DNA of 64,000 nucleotides from Desulfobulbus propionicus (GTDB lineage Bacteria > Desulfobacterota > Desulfobulbia > Desulfobulbales > Desulfobulbaceae): contig PDTE01000021.1 of the NCBI GenBank assembly GCA_002747135.1, forward strand, positions 1 through 64,000. The letters run 5' to 3'. Positions 44,714 through 53,871 of this stretch are shown in pieces (the stretch's first letter is position 1; each line of letters opens with the position of its first letter). A program made the translations under genes and the position numbers. The notes under the pieces are model-generated. The model searched no databases. It was not told where the DNA came from and was given only the letters and a program-made list of their open reading frames with translations.

Positions 44714-45253
44714 TCATGAACAGCACGAGCAGCCAGGGGAGCTGGTTACCATGTCCCGAAGCGTTGTAAAATATTCAGCCTGTTCCTGGTTCCACCCTGA
44801 CTGTTCATCTTTTTGTGGTGAGATTTTGAAAATACTTGTGCCGGAATAATCAAAGAAAACAATTACCGGACGTGCTGAAGGGGAATAATCTAGAAAAAAA
44901 ATGGAGGCGATCAGCTCGGCCCGAATACTCCCGCCAAAAGGATACTGCTCACCATAGACGAAGCGATACTCACCCTCATCAGTTAACTCTCCCAATGGCA
45001 CAGAACCCAGAATGCTGAGATCAAGAGCTTGATTCTGGATTGTTATTTCCACCTTGCCCCAGGTTGCCAGCATGACCATAATATCCCTGAAATGGCTGGG
45101 GCTGACCCTGGTTATAATGTCTGGTGCCAGGCACTCGATGACAGCCTGCTCCGAAACACCTGTCTCCCTGGCAAGCTGCGACACGGGAGGCATAACGCCA
45201 TCGGCTGTTGTCTTCTGCTCAATGAGCTGTCGTATTCTTGTATGTATATGCAT
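44714..45253 (-). CDS. HutX/HuvX-like heme-handling protein
   Basis: 179 residues from ATG 45253. Similar in order of motifs to HutX-type intracellular heme carriers: an N-terminal helix-turn-helix-like part (PPVSQLARETGVSEQAVIE), LATWGKVEITIQN, PFGGSIRAELIASIFFLD and VIVFFDYSGTSIFKI. The open frame upstream to GTG 45304 is repeat sequence. The last residues are Cys-rich (GCSCCS). The family binds heme and passes it on; whether this one does so in an organism making its own heme is not shown. Confidence 0.65.
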   Translation of the reverse strand: MHIHTRIRQLIEQKTTADGVMPPVSQLARETGVSEQAVIECLAPDIITRVSPSHFRDIMVMLATWGKVEITIQNQALDLSILGSVPLGELTDEGEYRFVYGEQYPFGGSIRAELIASIFFLDYSPSARPVIVFFDYSGTSIFKISPQKDEQSGWNQEQAEYFTTLRDMVTSSPGCSCCS

Positions 45254-45290
45254 GCATGTTTCTATAAAAAAACAGATCACAGGAGTTGTT

Positions 45291-45530
45291 TCGTAACCAC
45301 TCACAGGGTCTGTACGTCTGTGTTACTCTCTCTCTGCTTTTGACGTGTAACGGGTCACGGGTGCAACAGAATTGGGCAAGCACTCTTCCCCGCAGGTAAG
45401 CAAGCGAAGTCTTGCTTTACTTCTGTAGCTGCTTTCGCTGCCCAGATTCGGGCGATCGCGACTGACAGCTATAGCCCCTCTGTGCGGCCTGTCGTGATCG
45501 CCCTAAGATGGGTGAGCTAAGAGCAGTTCC
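45291..45530. repeat. Chimeric C/A repeat
   Basis: The left part (GTAACCACTCACAGGGTC ... GGGCAAGCACTCTTCC) is C-type. From about 45410 the right part (CTGCTTTCGCTGCCC ... GACAGCTATAGCCCCTCTG ... AAGAGCAGTT) is A-type. It suggests recombination between the two families within shared arms. Confidence 0.75.
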
Positions 45531-45539
45531 CCCGAAAGA

Positions 45540-46067
45540 TTACTTTTCCTTTTCCCAGCGTTCAATGCATTCTTTAATTACTTCATGCGCCTTGGCGACA
45601 TCTCCAAAGCCCAGCACCTTGGTTGTACCTGGCTTTTTCAGATCCTTATAATGGGAAAAATGGTGTGCTATCTGCTTCTGCCACTGATCGCCCAGATCAG
45701 CAAGAGAAGCAATTCGATTCCCTGTATTTCGATCATCTGAAGGCACGCAGATTACCTTGTGATCCATTTCATTGTCATCCTCGAATTCCAGCACTCCGAG
45801 GACAGTGGCCTCTGCTACCACGCCGGTGGGCATAGGTTCGTCAGTGACAAATAAAACATCAAGCTCATCACCATCGTCGTCAAGTGTTGCCGGGATAAAT
45901 CCATAGTTGACCGGCTTTGCAAATATGGCGGGTTCAACCCGGTCAAGAACCATGATCTTTCTCTTGCGGTCAAACTCTACCTTGTGGGACGATCCCATCG
46001 GAATTTCAATAACAACATTAATGGTTTGGTCTTCTGCGTAAGGGGTAAGAATTGCGTTGTAGTCCAT
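45540..46067 (-). CDS. ppa: Inorganic pyrophosphatase (family I)
   Basis: Soluble Mg-dependent enzyme that hydrolyses PPi and pulls biosynthetic reactions forward. IEIPMGSSHKVEFD, YGFIPATLDDDGDELDVLFV (the Asp-rich active site DGDELDV) and DDRN motifs are visible. 175 residues, normal. ATG 46067 follows AAAAGGAAGACAAA. It precedes an A/C chimeric repeat. A 9-bp hairpin (CATGGCGCA/TGCGCCATG, 46099-46122) stands between it and the upstream solenoid gene. Confidence 0.96.
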   Translation of the reverse strand: MDYNAILTPYAEDQTINVVIEIPMGSSHKVEFDRKRKIMVLDRVEPAIFAKPVNYGFIPATLDDDGDELDVLFVTDEPMPTGVVAEATVLGVLEFEDDNEMDHKVICVPSDDRNTGNRIASLADLGDQWQKQIAHHFSHYKDLKKPGTTKVLGFGDVAKAHEVIKECIERWEKEK

Positions 46068-46098
46068 TTTGTCTTCCTTTTTGGTGGTTGTTGAAAGG

Positions 46099-46122
46099 CA
46101 TGGCGCAGACTATTGCGCCATG
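46099..46122. other. Hairpin between the solenoid gene and ppa
   Basis: CATGGCGCA-GACTAT-TGCGCCATG, a perfect 9-bp stem without a T tract. May stabilise a 3' end or attenuate read-through on the minus strand. Confidence 0.5.
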
Positions 46123-46135
46123 TACCCGTAAAAGC

Positions 46136-48154
46136 TTACATTGTGTTGCGCATTGATGCAGCCAGTGAGTGGTCACCCAGCGTTCGCTGTATACTTAAGG
46201 CGAGATCAAATTTATCCTGGTCATGCTGCAGGGCTTCTCCGGCTTTTGTATACAGCTCACGAGCCCATGCTTCATCACCTAGTTTCGTATAAACACTTTC
46301 TGCGAGATATTGAAGATCTCTTGTCGAGGTAAATTCTTCAGCAAACCGTTCATGAAAAGTTTTCAGGATATCCATATCCCGGGCATGGAATTTGACCATC
46401 TGAAAAAAATGCTCGCAGCGGCTCATATCCTTGCAATATTTTCTTGCTACTTCATATACTTCGTAGGCCCACTGACGATCATCAAGGTGTTCGATAATAT
46501 TGCCGGCCAAAGTCAGATAGCAATACTGGTCATGACAATAGGTCTGAGCAGCCTGATACAATGACCTGGCATACTCTTTATCCTGTAGCACATTTTGCAC
46601 AGTTGAAGCAAGCCGCATGAAATCTGACGCTGCCTCACAGTCACCCGCCATCTCCTTGAAAATGGAACGAACTCCGGCCTCATCGTGCAGGAATTGCATC
46701 ATGTTTTCGGCAACCGTTCTTTTTGCAGCAAAGGCTGTTGCTGTTTCCAGGATCTTTCCATACAGGGACCCCGCCCATTGCTTGTCTCCAAGATCCTGGG
46801 CTATACATGCGGCAAGATCCAGGTACTCACTTGAGGAGGTACTCTTTTTTTCCGCGTTGCTGTACAGTTTGCGGACATAAGGAGTGTCGCCGGTCTGCTC
46901 CATTACCTCATGACCTAGTTTTCGCAGAGCAATTCCATTGATTGCTGCCTGTTCCCGCTTGATGAATGTCTCATAAAGCGGGCCGAATTCAGCTCGTTTT
47001 TCCTTCTGCAGGCTGATGTCGCTTTTCCATTGCTTGTCATCTGCATATTGCAGGATTGCATCGGCAACAGCGGCAAACTCCTTGTTGGTCTTAACCGCGT
47101 TTTCCGCACTTGTCAGTACCTGATCACTCTTTTTGGTGTCCTTGATCTCCAGTGCCAGTTTTTCCGCAACAGATACTAGTTTAAGGGCATCATCTTCAGC
47201 TGAAGCAGCTTTCAGGTAGGCCTGGGCGGCCAGGTTGTTATCCTCGGTGTCTTTTAAGACGGCATCACCGAGCTTAACCAGATCCTGGTAGCTCTCATAC
47301 TGCTCTGCCGCCTTGCTGTAAATAGACAGAACCATAGGCTTATCAGCGATCACCTCATGCACCATGCCGGCAAGTTTAAAGAGATCGTCCCCACTTTCCA
47401 GCATGCTTTCGCTTTTTTCAAAAAGGGTGAGGCCATACTCCTTGTCTCCGGCTGCAATAACTGCCTTGGCCAGTCCAGCCATGTCAAGACCGGTTGAAAC
47501 TTTTTCTTCAGCTGCCTTGTAAAGATTTGAGGCAATATCGCTTCCCGGAAAAAGTTCGTTTGCACCAGCGGCAAGATTGGAATAATCTTCCCCTGATTTG
47601 CAGACCTCCAATCCAGCCAGCACGGTTTCCCGTGCCTGGGCATCATCTTCAAAATCTTGCTTCAACGCCTTGGCCAGCTCAACAAAATCAGCGGGAGCAG
47701 TACATCTTTCACGCCCCTTGCTCCCAATTTCTGCGGCCAGATCCTTATCGCCAAGACACTCATTAACCTTCCTGGAAATTTCCAGGAACTCCTGCGCCTT
47801 TTTTGCCTTTTCGGCAGCCAGAGCAAACATCTCCCTGGCACTCTCCTCCTGCCCGTCTGAAGCCGCAGCTACCGCAAGATCAATAACTTCTTCTGCCGAA
47901 TTACAGGCGTTTTTTGCCTGTTCAAAATACTGACTGGCCTTTTCTTCATCCCCATAAATCACGCGTGCTCCAGTCGTCAGGGCAAGAAAATCAGCAGCTG
48001 TTACTGCCCAGTCCGCTCCTTCATCATACAGCTCTTCTGCCCACTCCTTGTCGTCAAGGTCTTTGAACGCCCCCAGGGCAACCGCCACATAATCAGGCGT
48101 TTCCTGGCAGTCATCATATTGTTCCTCCAGTTCTTCACGAGTCGCCATATTCAT
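46136..48154 (-). CDS. All-helical solenoid of about nineteen 34-residue (TPR-like) repeats
   Basis: 672 residues, no signal peptide or membrane segment, acidic. Almost the whole chain divides into 34-residue units with the pattern xDFxxLAxxVxxxLxDKxWAxxLYxxAxxxC, e.g. ALGAFKDLDDKEWAEELYDE at the start, CIAQDLGDKQWAGSLYGKIL in the middle and SVYTKLGDEAWARELYTKAG near the end. The 34-residue period and WA-LY-A positions fit a TPR/SEL1-like superhelix. Such proteins scaffold complexes; the partner is unknown. It stands alone between ppa and a C repeat. ATG 48154 or 48148 may start it. Confidence 0.8.
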   Translation of the reverse strand: MNMATREELEEQYDDCQETPDYVAVALGAFKDLDDKEWAEELYDEGADWAVTAADFLALTTGARVIYGDEEKASQYFEQAKNACNSAEEVIDLAVAAASDGQEESAREMFALAAEKAKKAQEFLEISRKVNECLGDKDLAAEIGSKGRERCTAPADFVELAKALKQDFEDDAQARETVLAGLEVCKSGEDYSNLAAGANELFPGSDIASNLYKAAEEKVSTGLDMAGLAKAVIAAGDKEYGLTLFEKSESMLESGDDLFKLAGMVHEVIADKPMVLSIYSKAAEQYESYQDLVKLGDAVLKDTEDNNLAAQAYLKAASAEDDALKLVSVAEKLALEIKDTKKSDQVLTSAENAVKTNKEFAAVADAILQYADDKQWKSDISLQKEKRAEFGPLYETFIKREQAAINGIALRKLGHEVMEQTGDTPYVRKLYSNAEKKSTSSSEYLDLAACIAQDLGDKQWAGSLYGKILETATAFAAKRTVAENMMQFLHDEAGVRSIFKEMAGDCEAASDFMRLASTVQNVLQDKEYARSLYQAAQTYCHDQYCYLTLAGNIIEHLDDRQWAYEVYEVARKYCKDMSRCEHFFQMVKFHARDMDILKTFHERFAEEFTSTRDLQYLAESVYTKLGDEAWARELYTKAGEALQHDQDKFDLALSIQRTLGDHSLAASMRNTM

Positions 48155-48319
48155 CCCTCTGTTTTGTAGTTATTAAAACTCTCTTTACCTTAGCTGTTGC
48201 TCATATAATTAGCGATTACTAAAAAATATGTCAACAGGCAAATCTATATATGGACCTTTTGGCAAACGTGTTCTCAGCCAAGAAATGGATTGCGCTTACC
48301 CCGCGATAGTCTCTATAGT
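48155..48319. other. Promoter region of the solenoid gene, no gene seen
   Basis: About 165 A+T-rich bases before a C repeat. No box assigned. Confidence 0.35.
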
Positions 48320-48503
48320 GTAACCAATAACGGGGGTCTGTACCTCTGTGTTATTCTCTACTTCTGACGTGTAACTGGTCTCGGGTACAACAGATTTGGG
48401 CAAGCATTCTTCCCCGCAGGTAAGCGCACGAAGTGAGACTTCGTGTACAAGAGTATACGGGAAAGAGTGCTCGGGCAAAGATGAAGTGCCTGTGATCAGT
48501 TAC
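48320..48503. repeat. C-family element upstream of the CitE-like gene
   Basis: GTAACCAATAACGGGGGTC, GACGTGTAACTGGTCTCGGG, a central hairpin around CGAAGTGAGACTTCG, and GTGCCTGTGATCAGTTAC. Confidence 0.85.
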
Positions 48504-48571
48504 TCTATAGTAGATGCGTCATTTGCCTTTAGCCAACCTCATACTTCTCAATCATTATCAAGGAGTTTACA

Positions 48572-49489
48572 ATGAAACCAAGAAGATCAAATCTTTCAGT
48601 GCCTGGTCATGTGGCAAAAATGCACGGTAAGGCCGCTGTGAGCAGTGCTGATGTTATTATGCTCGACCTTGAAGACAGTGTTCCCATTGACGCAAAAGAG
48701 CAGGCAAGAAACCAGGTGATAGAATCGCTTAACACTCATGACTGGACGAGAGGAGTGGTTACAGTACGCATTAATTCTCTTGACACTCCCTTTGCCTACC
48801 GGGATCTTTTGGAAATAGCAGAAAACTGCGGCAATATTATTGACGCCATAGTCATACCAAAGGTCACCAGCCCGGCGGATATTCATTTCGCTCACCACCT
48901 TCTCGAAGGGATCGAAATGAATAAGGGATACGCACACAGGATTGGGATCGAGGCATCCATTGAAACAGCGGACGGCCTGATGCAGGCAAATAACATTGCA
49001 GCAGCAAGTGACAGGGTTATTACCCTTGTCTTTGGCATTGCTGATTACTCGGCCTCAATCGGGGCGCGACTGGTATCCATCTCCGGTCACGGAGAAAAGG
49101 AAGAAGAACTCTATCCTGGCCATCGCTGGCATTTTCCCTTGAGTAACATGGTTATGTCTGCCAAGGCGCATCAAGTTATGGCCATTGATGCGCCCTATGG
49201 TAATTTCAAGGATACTGAAGGGCTGAAAAAATCTGCGATCATGGCCTGTGCGCTTGGATGTGACGGCAAATGGGCTATCCATCCTGGACAGATAGATGCC
49301 ATCAACGAAGTCTTTACCCCTGCCCGGAAGGATATTGATCTTGCCAGAAAAGTGCTGGATGCAAACGATGAGGCACAGGCCTCAGGAAAAGGGGCTATAG
49401 CCGTTGAGGGGCGCATGGTAGATCAAGCTACGGTGCGGCTGGCAAAACAATTATGGGAACAGGCTGCGTACCTGGGACTGAGGGAATAA
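48572..49489 (+). CDS. CitE/malyl-CoA lyase-family C-C lyase
   Basis: 305-residue HpcH/HpaI-superfamily barrel enzyme. RSNLSVPGHVAKMHGKA, IMLDLEDSVPIDAKEQAR (metal Asp/Glu), TVRINSLDTPF, IEASIETADGLMQ and FGIADYSASIG with SNMVMSAKAH are typical of malyl-CoA or beta-methylmalyl-CoA/citramalyl-CoA lyases. The length and the C-terminal part resemble Mcl more than the citrate-lyase subunit, and citD/citF are not adjacent. AAGGAGTTTACA precedes ATG. A bidirectional terminator follows. Confidence 0.8.
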   Translation: MKPRRSNLSVPGHVAKMHGKAAVSSADVIMLDLEDSVPIDAKEQARNQVIESLNTHDWTRGVVTVRINSLDTPFAYRDLLEIAENCGNIIDAIVIPKVTSPADIHFAHHLLEGIEMNKGYAHRIGIEASIETADGLMQANNIAAASDRVITLVFGIADYSASIGARLVSISGHGEKEEELYPGHRWHFPLSNMVMSAKAHQVMAIDAPYGNFKDTEGLKKSAIMACALGCDGKWAIHPGQIDAINEVFTPARKDIDLARKVLDANDEAQASGKGAIAVEGRMVDQATVRLAKQLWEQAAYLGLRE

Positions 49490-49519
49490 CACTGAAGCAC
49501 AGACCCCGTGACTGGGTAC
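49490..49519. repeat. C-family fragment after the CitE-like gene
   Basis: AGCACAGACCCCGTGACTGG corresponds to the outer arm of C elements. It directly precedes the terminator. Confidence 0.55.
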
Positions 49520-49557
49520 AAAAAAAGAGATGCTCCTGCTGGAGCATCTCTTTTTTT
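49520..49557. terminator. Bidirectional intrinsic terminator
   Basis: AAAAAAAGAGATGCTCC-TGCT-GGAGCATCTCTTTTTTT: a 17-bp stem with an A tract on one side and a T tract on the other, able to end transcripts from both converging directions. Confidence 0.92.
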
Positions 49558-49558
49558 A

Positions 49559-49782
49559 GTCCTGATTTCTCATCAGCTCAGGTAGTGCCAGGTCCGGTAA
49601 TTTTTGGTAACTCATTATACCTGGGTATATGTGTTGCCAGAATACTGCCGAAGGTGGTACTGGCCGGGGCTGACCCTTGATGAACATTCTGGCAAAATTT
49701 GAGACTATCCTTTGACATCATATCCATCTGTTTTTATATCTTTCTTTTCAAATGAGCCGCAATGTTCATGAGAAATCCGGGT
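49559..49782. mobile_element. B-family MITE (224 bp)
   Basis: Ends GTCCTGATTTCTCAT and, inverted, AACCCGGATTTCTCAT; TA on both sides (49557-49558 and 49783-49784). Aligns along its length with 35871-36093. It landed at the TA formed by the last T of the terminator tract. Confidence 0.88.
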
Positions 49783-49797
49783 TAGGGGTACAGCTGG

Positions 49798-51783
49798 TTA
49801 CCCGATAACTGCAAGAACAGCGTCTTTGACAACAGTGTCGCCGGAGGCAAAACCAAGTGCTTTCACTTCACCGTCGCACGGCGCGCCAAGCGCATTCTCC
49901 ATCTTCATTGCTTCCAGAATAACAACCGTATCACCAGCACTTACAGTAGCACCTACTTCTACCTCATACCTGATAATCAGGCCAGGCATCGGAGCGGTCA
50001 GCGGGGTTCCACCTTCTACGGCAACAGGAGCTGGCGCGGCAGCGGCAGGTGCGGCGGCTGGTGGTGCTGCGGCAGGTGCTGCGGCAGCAGGCTTAGCGGC
50101 AGGCTTAGCGGCTGGCGCAGCAGAAGGAGCTGCCATAGCCATTACCGGCATATCCCCGGTGGGATCAACTTCGACGTTGAAGTACTCACCGTCAACAAAG
50201 ACGTTAAATGTACGAATATTGCCTGTTTTCTCCGGTGTGTCTGGTTTGGCTTCGATCAGTTCACCAGCAGATGCTTTACGTATGATTTCATCTTTCTTCT
50301 TCACCTCGTCCATGGTCAGCGGTTTAACCTCTGGCGGCGGCTCGGAAACACCATATTTCCACTCAAGAAACTTCTTGCCGGTGGTCGGATACATGGCGTA
50401 CAGGACGATATCATCAATATCTTTGGCAAGATCACCGATCTCTTCCTTGGCAGTCTCAAGTTCAGGCTCAAGTACGTCAGCAGGACGGCAGGTGATTGGT
50501 TCTTCTCCCCGGGCATATCCCTTGAGCGCCTTTTTCTGTACTTCTTCGTCGATCGGCACAGCGGTTTTACCATACAGCCCGTAGCACAGATCCTTAACCT
50601 GAGCCGTAATCATCTTATAGCGCTCTTCCGGGGTATCAAACAGCACATTGTTGACAGTCTGGATACCAACTATCTGGCTGGTAGGAGTAACCAGCGGTAT
50701 CTGACCAAGTTCTTTACGAACGATAGGCAGTTCTTTGTAGACGTCATCAATCTTGTCAAGGGCATCCATCTCACGGAGCTGATTGACAAGGTTGGACAGC
50801 ATACCACCAGGAGTCTGATGAAGCAGTACGTTGATATCAATAATTGAAAACTTGGAGGTGTCTGCCAGGTGCTTATACTTGGGCATAACTTCCTTCTCAA
50901 GGACTTCGTTGATCTGAGCAAGTTTTTTGATATCAAAGCCAGTATCTCTGTTGGTACCGAGCAGGGCCATGACAAAGGGCTCAACCGCTGCATGTGAGGT
51001 GCGATAGGCATAGGGAGACATGCAGGTATCAATGATGTCAACGCCGGCTTCAATGGCCTTGAGGTGTGACAGTGGCGACATACCTGAGGTAAAGTGGCTG
51101 TGCAGGTGCACCGGGATATCGGTTGTTTCCTTGATCGCCTTGACAATGGCATAGGCATCGTATGGAGCGATAAGACCTGCCATATCTTTGATGCAGATGG
51201 AGTCGGCTCCCATGGATACCAGATCCTTGGCCTTGTTTACATAGTAATCAAGATTATAGACCTCACCACCAAGACGAGGCTCGGTCAGGGTGTAGCAGAT
51301 ACACCCCTGGAAATGTTTGCCGCTTTCTTTGATCTGTTTGACAACGGTTTCAAAGTTACGATAGTCATTCAATGCGTCAAAGGTGCGGAAAATGTCCATT
51401 CCATTTTCTGCTGCCCGCTCAACAAATTTCAAGGCCAGGTCATCTGCATAGTTGCGATAGCCGACCAGGTTTTGCGCACGAAGCAACATGGAAAACGGGG
51501 TCTTCTTAAAATAACGCTTCAGGGTACGAAGTCTTTCCCATGGATCTTCATTCAAAAAACGGTGCATGGTGTCAAAGGTCGCTCCACCCCATGTCTCGAC
51601 TGCCCAGAAGCCAACTTCATCCATCATCTCCGCTACCGGGATCATGTCTTCGGTGCGTCCACGGGTGGCAAACAGGGACTGGTGACCGTCACGAAGACTT
51701 AAGTCCATCACTTTTACCGGATTCTCTGCTGCCGGACGGTCAGCATCGTAATTCATGGCGGTCATTTTTACTTGGTCGCTCAT
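49798..51783 (-). CDS. Biotin-carrying 5S-type carboxyltransferase (pyruvate/oxaloacetate)
   Basis: 661 residues. N-terminal barrel with DLSLRDGHQSLFATR, the carbamylated-Lys segment ICIKDMAGLI and metal HLHSHFTSG; a conserved carboxylase domain; an Ala/Pro-rich linker (about 535-590); and a biotinyl domain with VILEAMKMENAL. This is the OadA/PycB/transcarboxylase 5S architecture fused to the carrier. With mmdA next door and no membrane decarboxylase subunit, soluble methylmalonyl-CoA:pyruvate transcarboxylase is the best inference. ATG 51783 follows GAGGAGAAACG; upstream frame is a D repeat. Its TAA overlaps a GTAACC repeat-like edge. Confidence 0.88.
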   Translation of the reverse strand: MSDQVKMTAMNYDADRPAAENPVKVMDLSLRDGHQSLFATRGRTEDMIPVAEMMDEVGFWAVETWGGATFDTMHRFLNEDPWERLRTLKRYFKKTPFSMLLRAQNLVGYRNYADDLALKFVERAAENGMDIFRTFDALNDYRNFETVVKQIKESGKHFQGCICYTLTEPRLGGEVYNLDYYVNKAKDLVSMGADSICIKDMAGLIAPYDAYAIVKAIKETTDIPVHLHSHFTSGMSPLSHLKAIEAGVDIIDTCMSPYAYRTSHAAVEPFVMALLGTNRDTGFDIKKLAQINEVLEKEVMPKYKHLADTSKFSIIDINVLLHQTPGGMLSNLVNQLREMDALDKIDDVYKELPIVRKELGQIPLVTPTSQIVGIQTVNNVLFDTPEERYKMITAQVKDLCYGLYGKTAVPIDEEVQKKALKGYARGEEPITCRPADVLEPELETAKEEIGDLAKDIDDIVLYAMYPTTGKKFLEWKYGVSEPPPEVKPLTMDEVKKKDEIIRKASAGELIEAKPDTPEKTGNIRTFNVFVDGEYFNVEVDPTGDMPVMAMAAPSAAPAAKPAAKPAAAAPAAAPPAAAPAAAAPAPVAVEGGTPLTAPMPGLIIRYEVEVGATVSAGDTVVILEAMKMENALGAPCDGEVKALGFASGDTVVKDAVLAVIG

Positions 51784-51805
51784 TGTTCGTTTCTCCTCTG
51801 AATCT

Positions 51806-51911
51806 TTATATGAAAGTCTCTCTGTGGAAGTGATACCCATCCCTTGCCGAAGTGACGAGCTTTCATGGTTCGTTTGTGGCTGGCAAACCTGATCCAGCCA
51901 TGCTGGTTAGT
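51806..51911. repeat. D-family element (half-length) upstream of the 5S gene
   Basis: In reverse complement it begins ACTAACCAGCATGGCTGG and runs to CAGAGAGACTTTCATATA. It covers only the first half of the 200-bp D element. Confidence 0.8.
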
Positions 51912-51944
51912 ATTTAAACATCGAAATATCTCTCTGGGAAGCAG

Positions 51945-52157
51945 TTAAATCGTCCTGATGGCCCTGAATGCAATCATGTTGCGCATGGTCATCATTTCCT
52001 GACGACCACTGATGGCCCACATGTTCGGGCCGAGTTGTCGGGCATTATCAGCTGCTGCCTGCTGCTCCAGATAGGCGGCTTCAGCTTCCATCATCAGATA
52101 GGCATTTACGCCAGCCATGGCTGCTGCAAGTTTTTTCTTACATGTAGTTGTTTCCAT
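51945..52157 (-). CDS. Small carboxyltransferase-associated protein (MmdD/E tail-like)
   Basis: 70 residues from ATG 52157 (the TTG at 52169 is less likely). An Ala/Glu-rich helix (AAMAGVNAYLMMEAEAAYLE) is followed by NMWAISGRQEMMTMRNMIAF, resembling the WxxxGRQExMxxR tail of delta/epsilon subunits of methylmalonyl-CoA decarboxylases. Lies between mmdA and the 5S gene, so it probably stabilises or docks the carboxyltransferase complex. Family recall is moderate. Confidence 0.6.
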   Translation of the reverse strand: METTTCKKKLAAAMAGVNAYLMMEAEAAYLEQQAAADNARQLGPNMWAISGRQEMMTMRNMIAFRAIRTI

Positions 52158-52209
52158 CAATTCACCCAATATTTGTATTCACGATCCTGTCTCTCAATGA
52201 ACAAAACGT

Positions 52210-53763
52210 TTACAGAGGGATGTTACCGTGTTTCTTCGGTGGGTTGGTATCACGTTTACCTTTGATGGAGTTCAAGGCATTGATGATACGGGTGCGGGTT
52301 TCAGCAGGTTCGATAACGTCGTCAATATAGCCGCGTTGCGCCGCACAGTAAGGATTGGAGAAATTGGTGTTGTACTCCTCTTCCTTTTCGGCAAGAAACG
52401 CTGCTGGATCTTCTTCTTTCTTGGCCCCCCGTGCATAGAGTACTTCAACAGCACCTTTGGAACCCATGACGGCAATCTCACCTGTTGGCCAGGAATAGTT
52501 GATGTCGCAACGCAAGTGCTTGGAGGACATAACACAGTACGCTCCACCATAGGCCTTTCTGGTAATGATGGTGATCTTGGGTACTGTTGCCTCGCCATAG
52601 GCGTACATCAACTTGGCACCATTGGTGATAACCCCGCCATATTCCTGGTCGGTTCCCGGTAAAAAGCCCGGAACATCGACAAAGGTGATAACGGGAATGT
52701 TAAAGCAGTCACAGAAACGAACAAATCGAGCGCCTTTTTTTGACGCGTCAATATCAAGCACACCCGCATAATAGCTCGGCTGGTTGGCAACAATACCGAC
52801 ACTCTTGCCGCCATAACGGGCGAAACCAACGATGATATTCGCGGCAAAATTTGGCTTGGTCTCAAAGAAAAAGCCGTCATCAACTGTCTGCCTGATGACT
52901 TCCTTCATGTCATAAGCGGCATTGGGATTATCTGGAATGATCTCGTTTAAGGCATCGCATCGCCTGGTAACAGGATCAGTGCATTCTGCGTCCGGCGGAT
53001 CTTCCATATTGTTTTGCGGACAAAAAGAAAGCAGCGTCTTGATGTAGTCGATTGCTTCGTCTTCGGTTTCCGCACCATAATCAGTAACCCCGGACCTGGT
53101 GGTGTGCATGGAGGCACCACCGAGCTGCTCAACAGTTACATCCTCATTCAAGACGGTCTTGACCACCTTGGGCCCGGTCAAAAACATATAGGACTGCAGG
53201 TTGACCTGGATAATAAAGTCAGTCAGCGCAGGCGAATATACCGCCCCCCCTGCACATGGCCCGAACACACCGGAAATCTGGGGAACGACCCCAGATGCCA
53301 GGATATTTCTTAAAAAGATGTCAGTGTATCCGCGAAGCGCTTCAATACCTTCCTGAATACGGGCACCGCCGGAGTCGTTCAGACCGATGACCGGGATTCC
53401 ATTTTTCATCCCCAGTTCCATTACCTTGACAATCTTTTCGGCCAGGGTTTCAGAAAGGGAACCGGCCAATACTGTAAAATCCTGCGCATAAATATATACG
53501 CTGCGACCGTTAATCTTGCCATAACCGGTTACGATACCATCACCGGCAAATTTGTTTTTCTCCATGCCGAAGTTATAACACCGGTGGAGTTTGAAGCAAT
53601 CATACTCTTCAAATGTGCCAGGGTCTAGTAATTGAGCAATCCGCTCACGCGCAGTTTTTTTTCCCTTGGCGTGAAATTTGTCAATTTTCTCTTGACCGCC
53701 ACCAAGAAGGGCTTCAGCTCTGCGCCTTTTCAGCTCTTCCAATTTTTCTTTTGTACTACTCAT
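52210..53763 (-). CDS. Methylmalonyl-CoA carboxyltransferase 12S / acyl-CoA carboxylase beta
   Basis: 517 residues with two crotonase-like halves. LNDSGGARIQEGIEAL and GPCAGGAVYSPALTDF (first oxyanion region), then VDVPGFLPGTDQEYGG and RKAYGGAYCVMSSKHL with SWPTGEIAVMG (second). Matches MmdA/PccB/12S. CAAGGAGACAGC precedes ATG. In this operon it would move carboxyl groups between methylmalonyl-CoA and the biotin of the 5S-type protein, linking propionyl-CoA and pyruvate. PccB of a biotin-dependent carboxylase is the alternative, but no biotin carboxylase gene is seen. Confidence 0.88.
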   Translation of the reverse strand: MSSTKEKLEELKRRRAEALLGGGQEKIDKFHAKGKKTARERIAQLLDPGTFEEYDCFKLHRCYNFGMEKNKFAGDGIVTGYGKINGRSVYIYAQDFTVLAGSLSETLAEKIVKVMELGMKNGIPVIGLNDSGGARIQEGIEALRGYTDIFLRNILASGVVPQISGVFGPCAGGAVYSPALTDFIIQVNLQSYMFLTGPKVVKTVLNEDVTVEQLGGASMHTTRSGVTDYGAETEDEAIDYIKTLLSFCPQNNMEDPPDAECTDPVTRRCDALNEIIPDNPNAAYDMKEVIRQTVDDGFFFETKPNFAANIIVGFARYGGKSVGIVANQPSYYAGVLDIDASKKGARFVRFCDCFNIPVITFVDVPGFLPGTDQEYGGVITNGAKLMYAYGEATVPKITIITRKAYGGAYCVMSSKHLRCDINYSWPTGEIAVMGSKGAVEVLYARGAKKEEDPAAFLAEKEEEYNTNFSNPYCAAQRGYIDDVIEPAETRTRIINALNSIKGKRDTNPPKKHGNIPL

Positions 53764-53829
53764 GCTGTCTCCTTGCTGCAGAATTTAAGGAAAAATTCCG
53801 TGCTTCTACCGTACTTCCATTATGCGAAA

Positions 53830-53851
53830 GGGGATGGATATCTCCATCCCC
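53830..53851. other. Hairpin between sucD and mmdA
   Basis: GGGGATGGA-TATC-TCCATCCCC, perfect 9-bp stem, followed on the minus strand by only three T. Possibly a processing or attenuation site that sets sucCD above mmdA. Confidence 0.5.
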
Positions 53852-53871
53852 TGATGCGTTATCATCAAAAA

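Noticed and set aside
49826..50584. 252-aa Ala/Gly-rich plus-strand ORF
   Set aside because: Antisense of the Ala/Pro linker and biotin domain of the 5S gene; composition is an artefact of GC-rich repeats.
51784..51840. 19-codon extension of the 5S-type carboxyltransferase
   Set aside because: Lies in a D repeat; GAGGAGAAACG marks ATG 51783.
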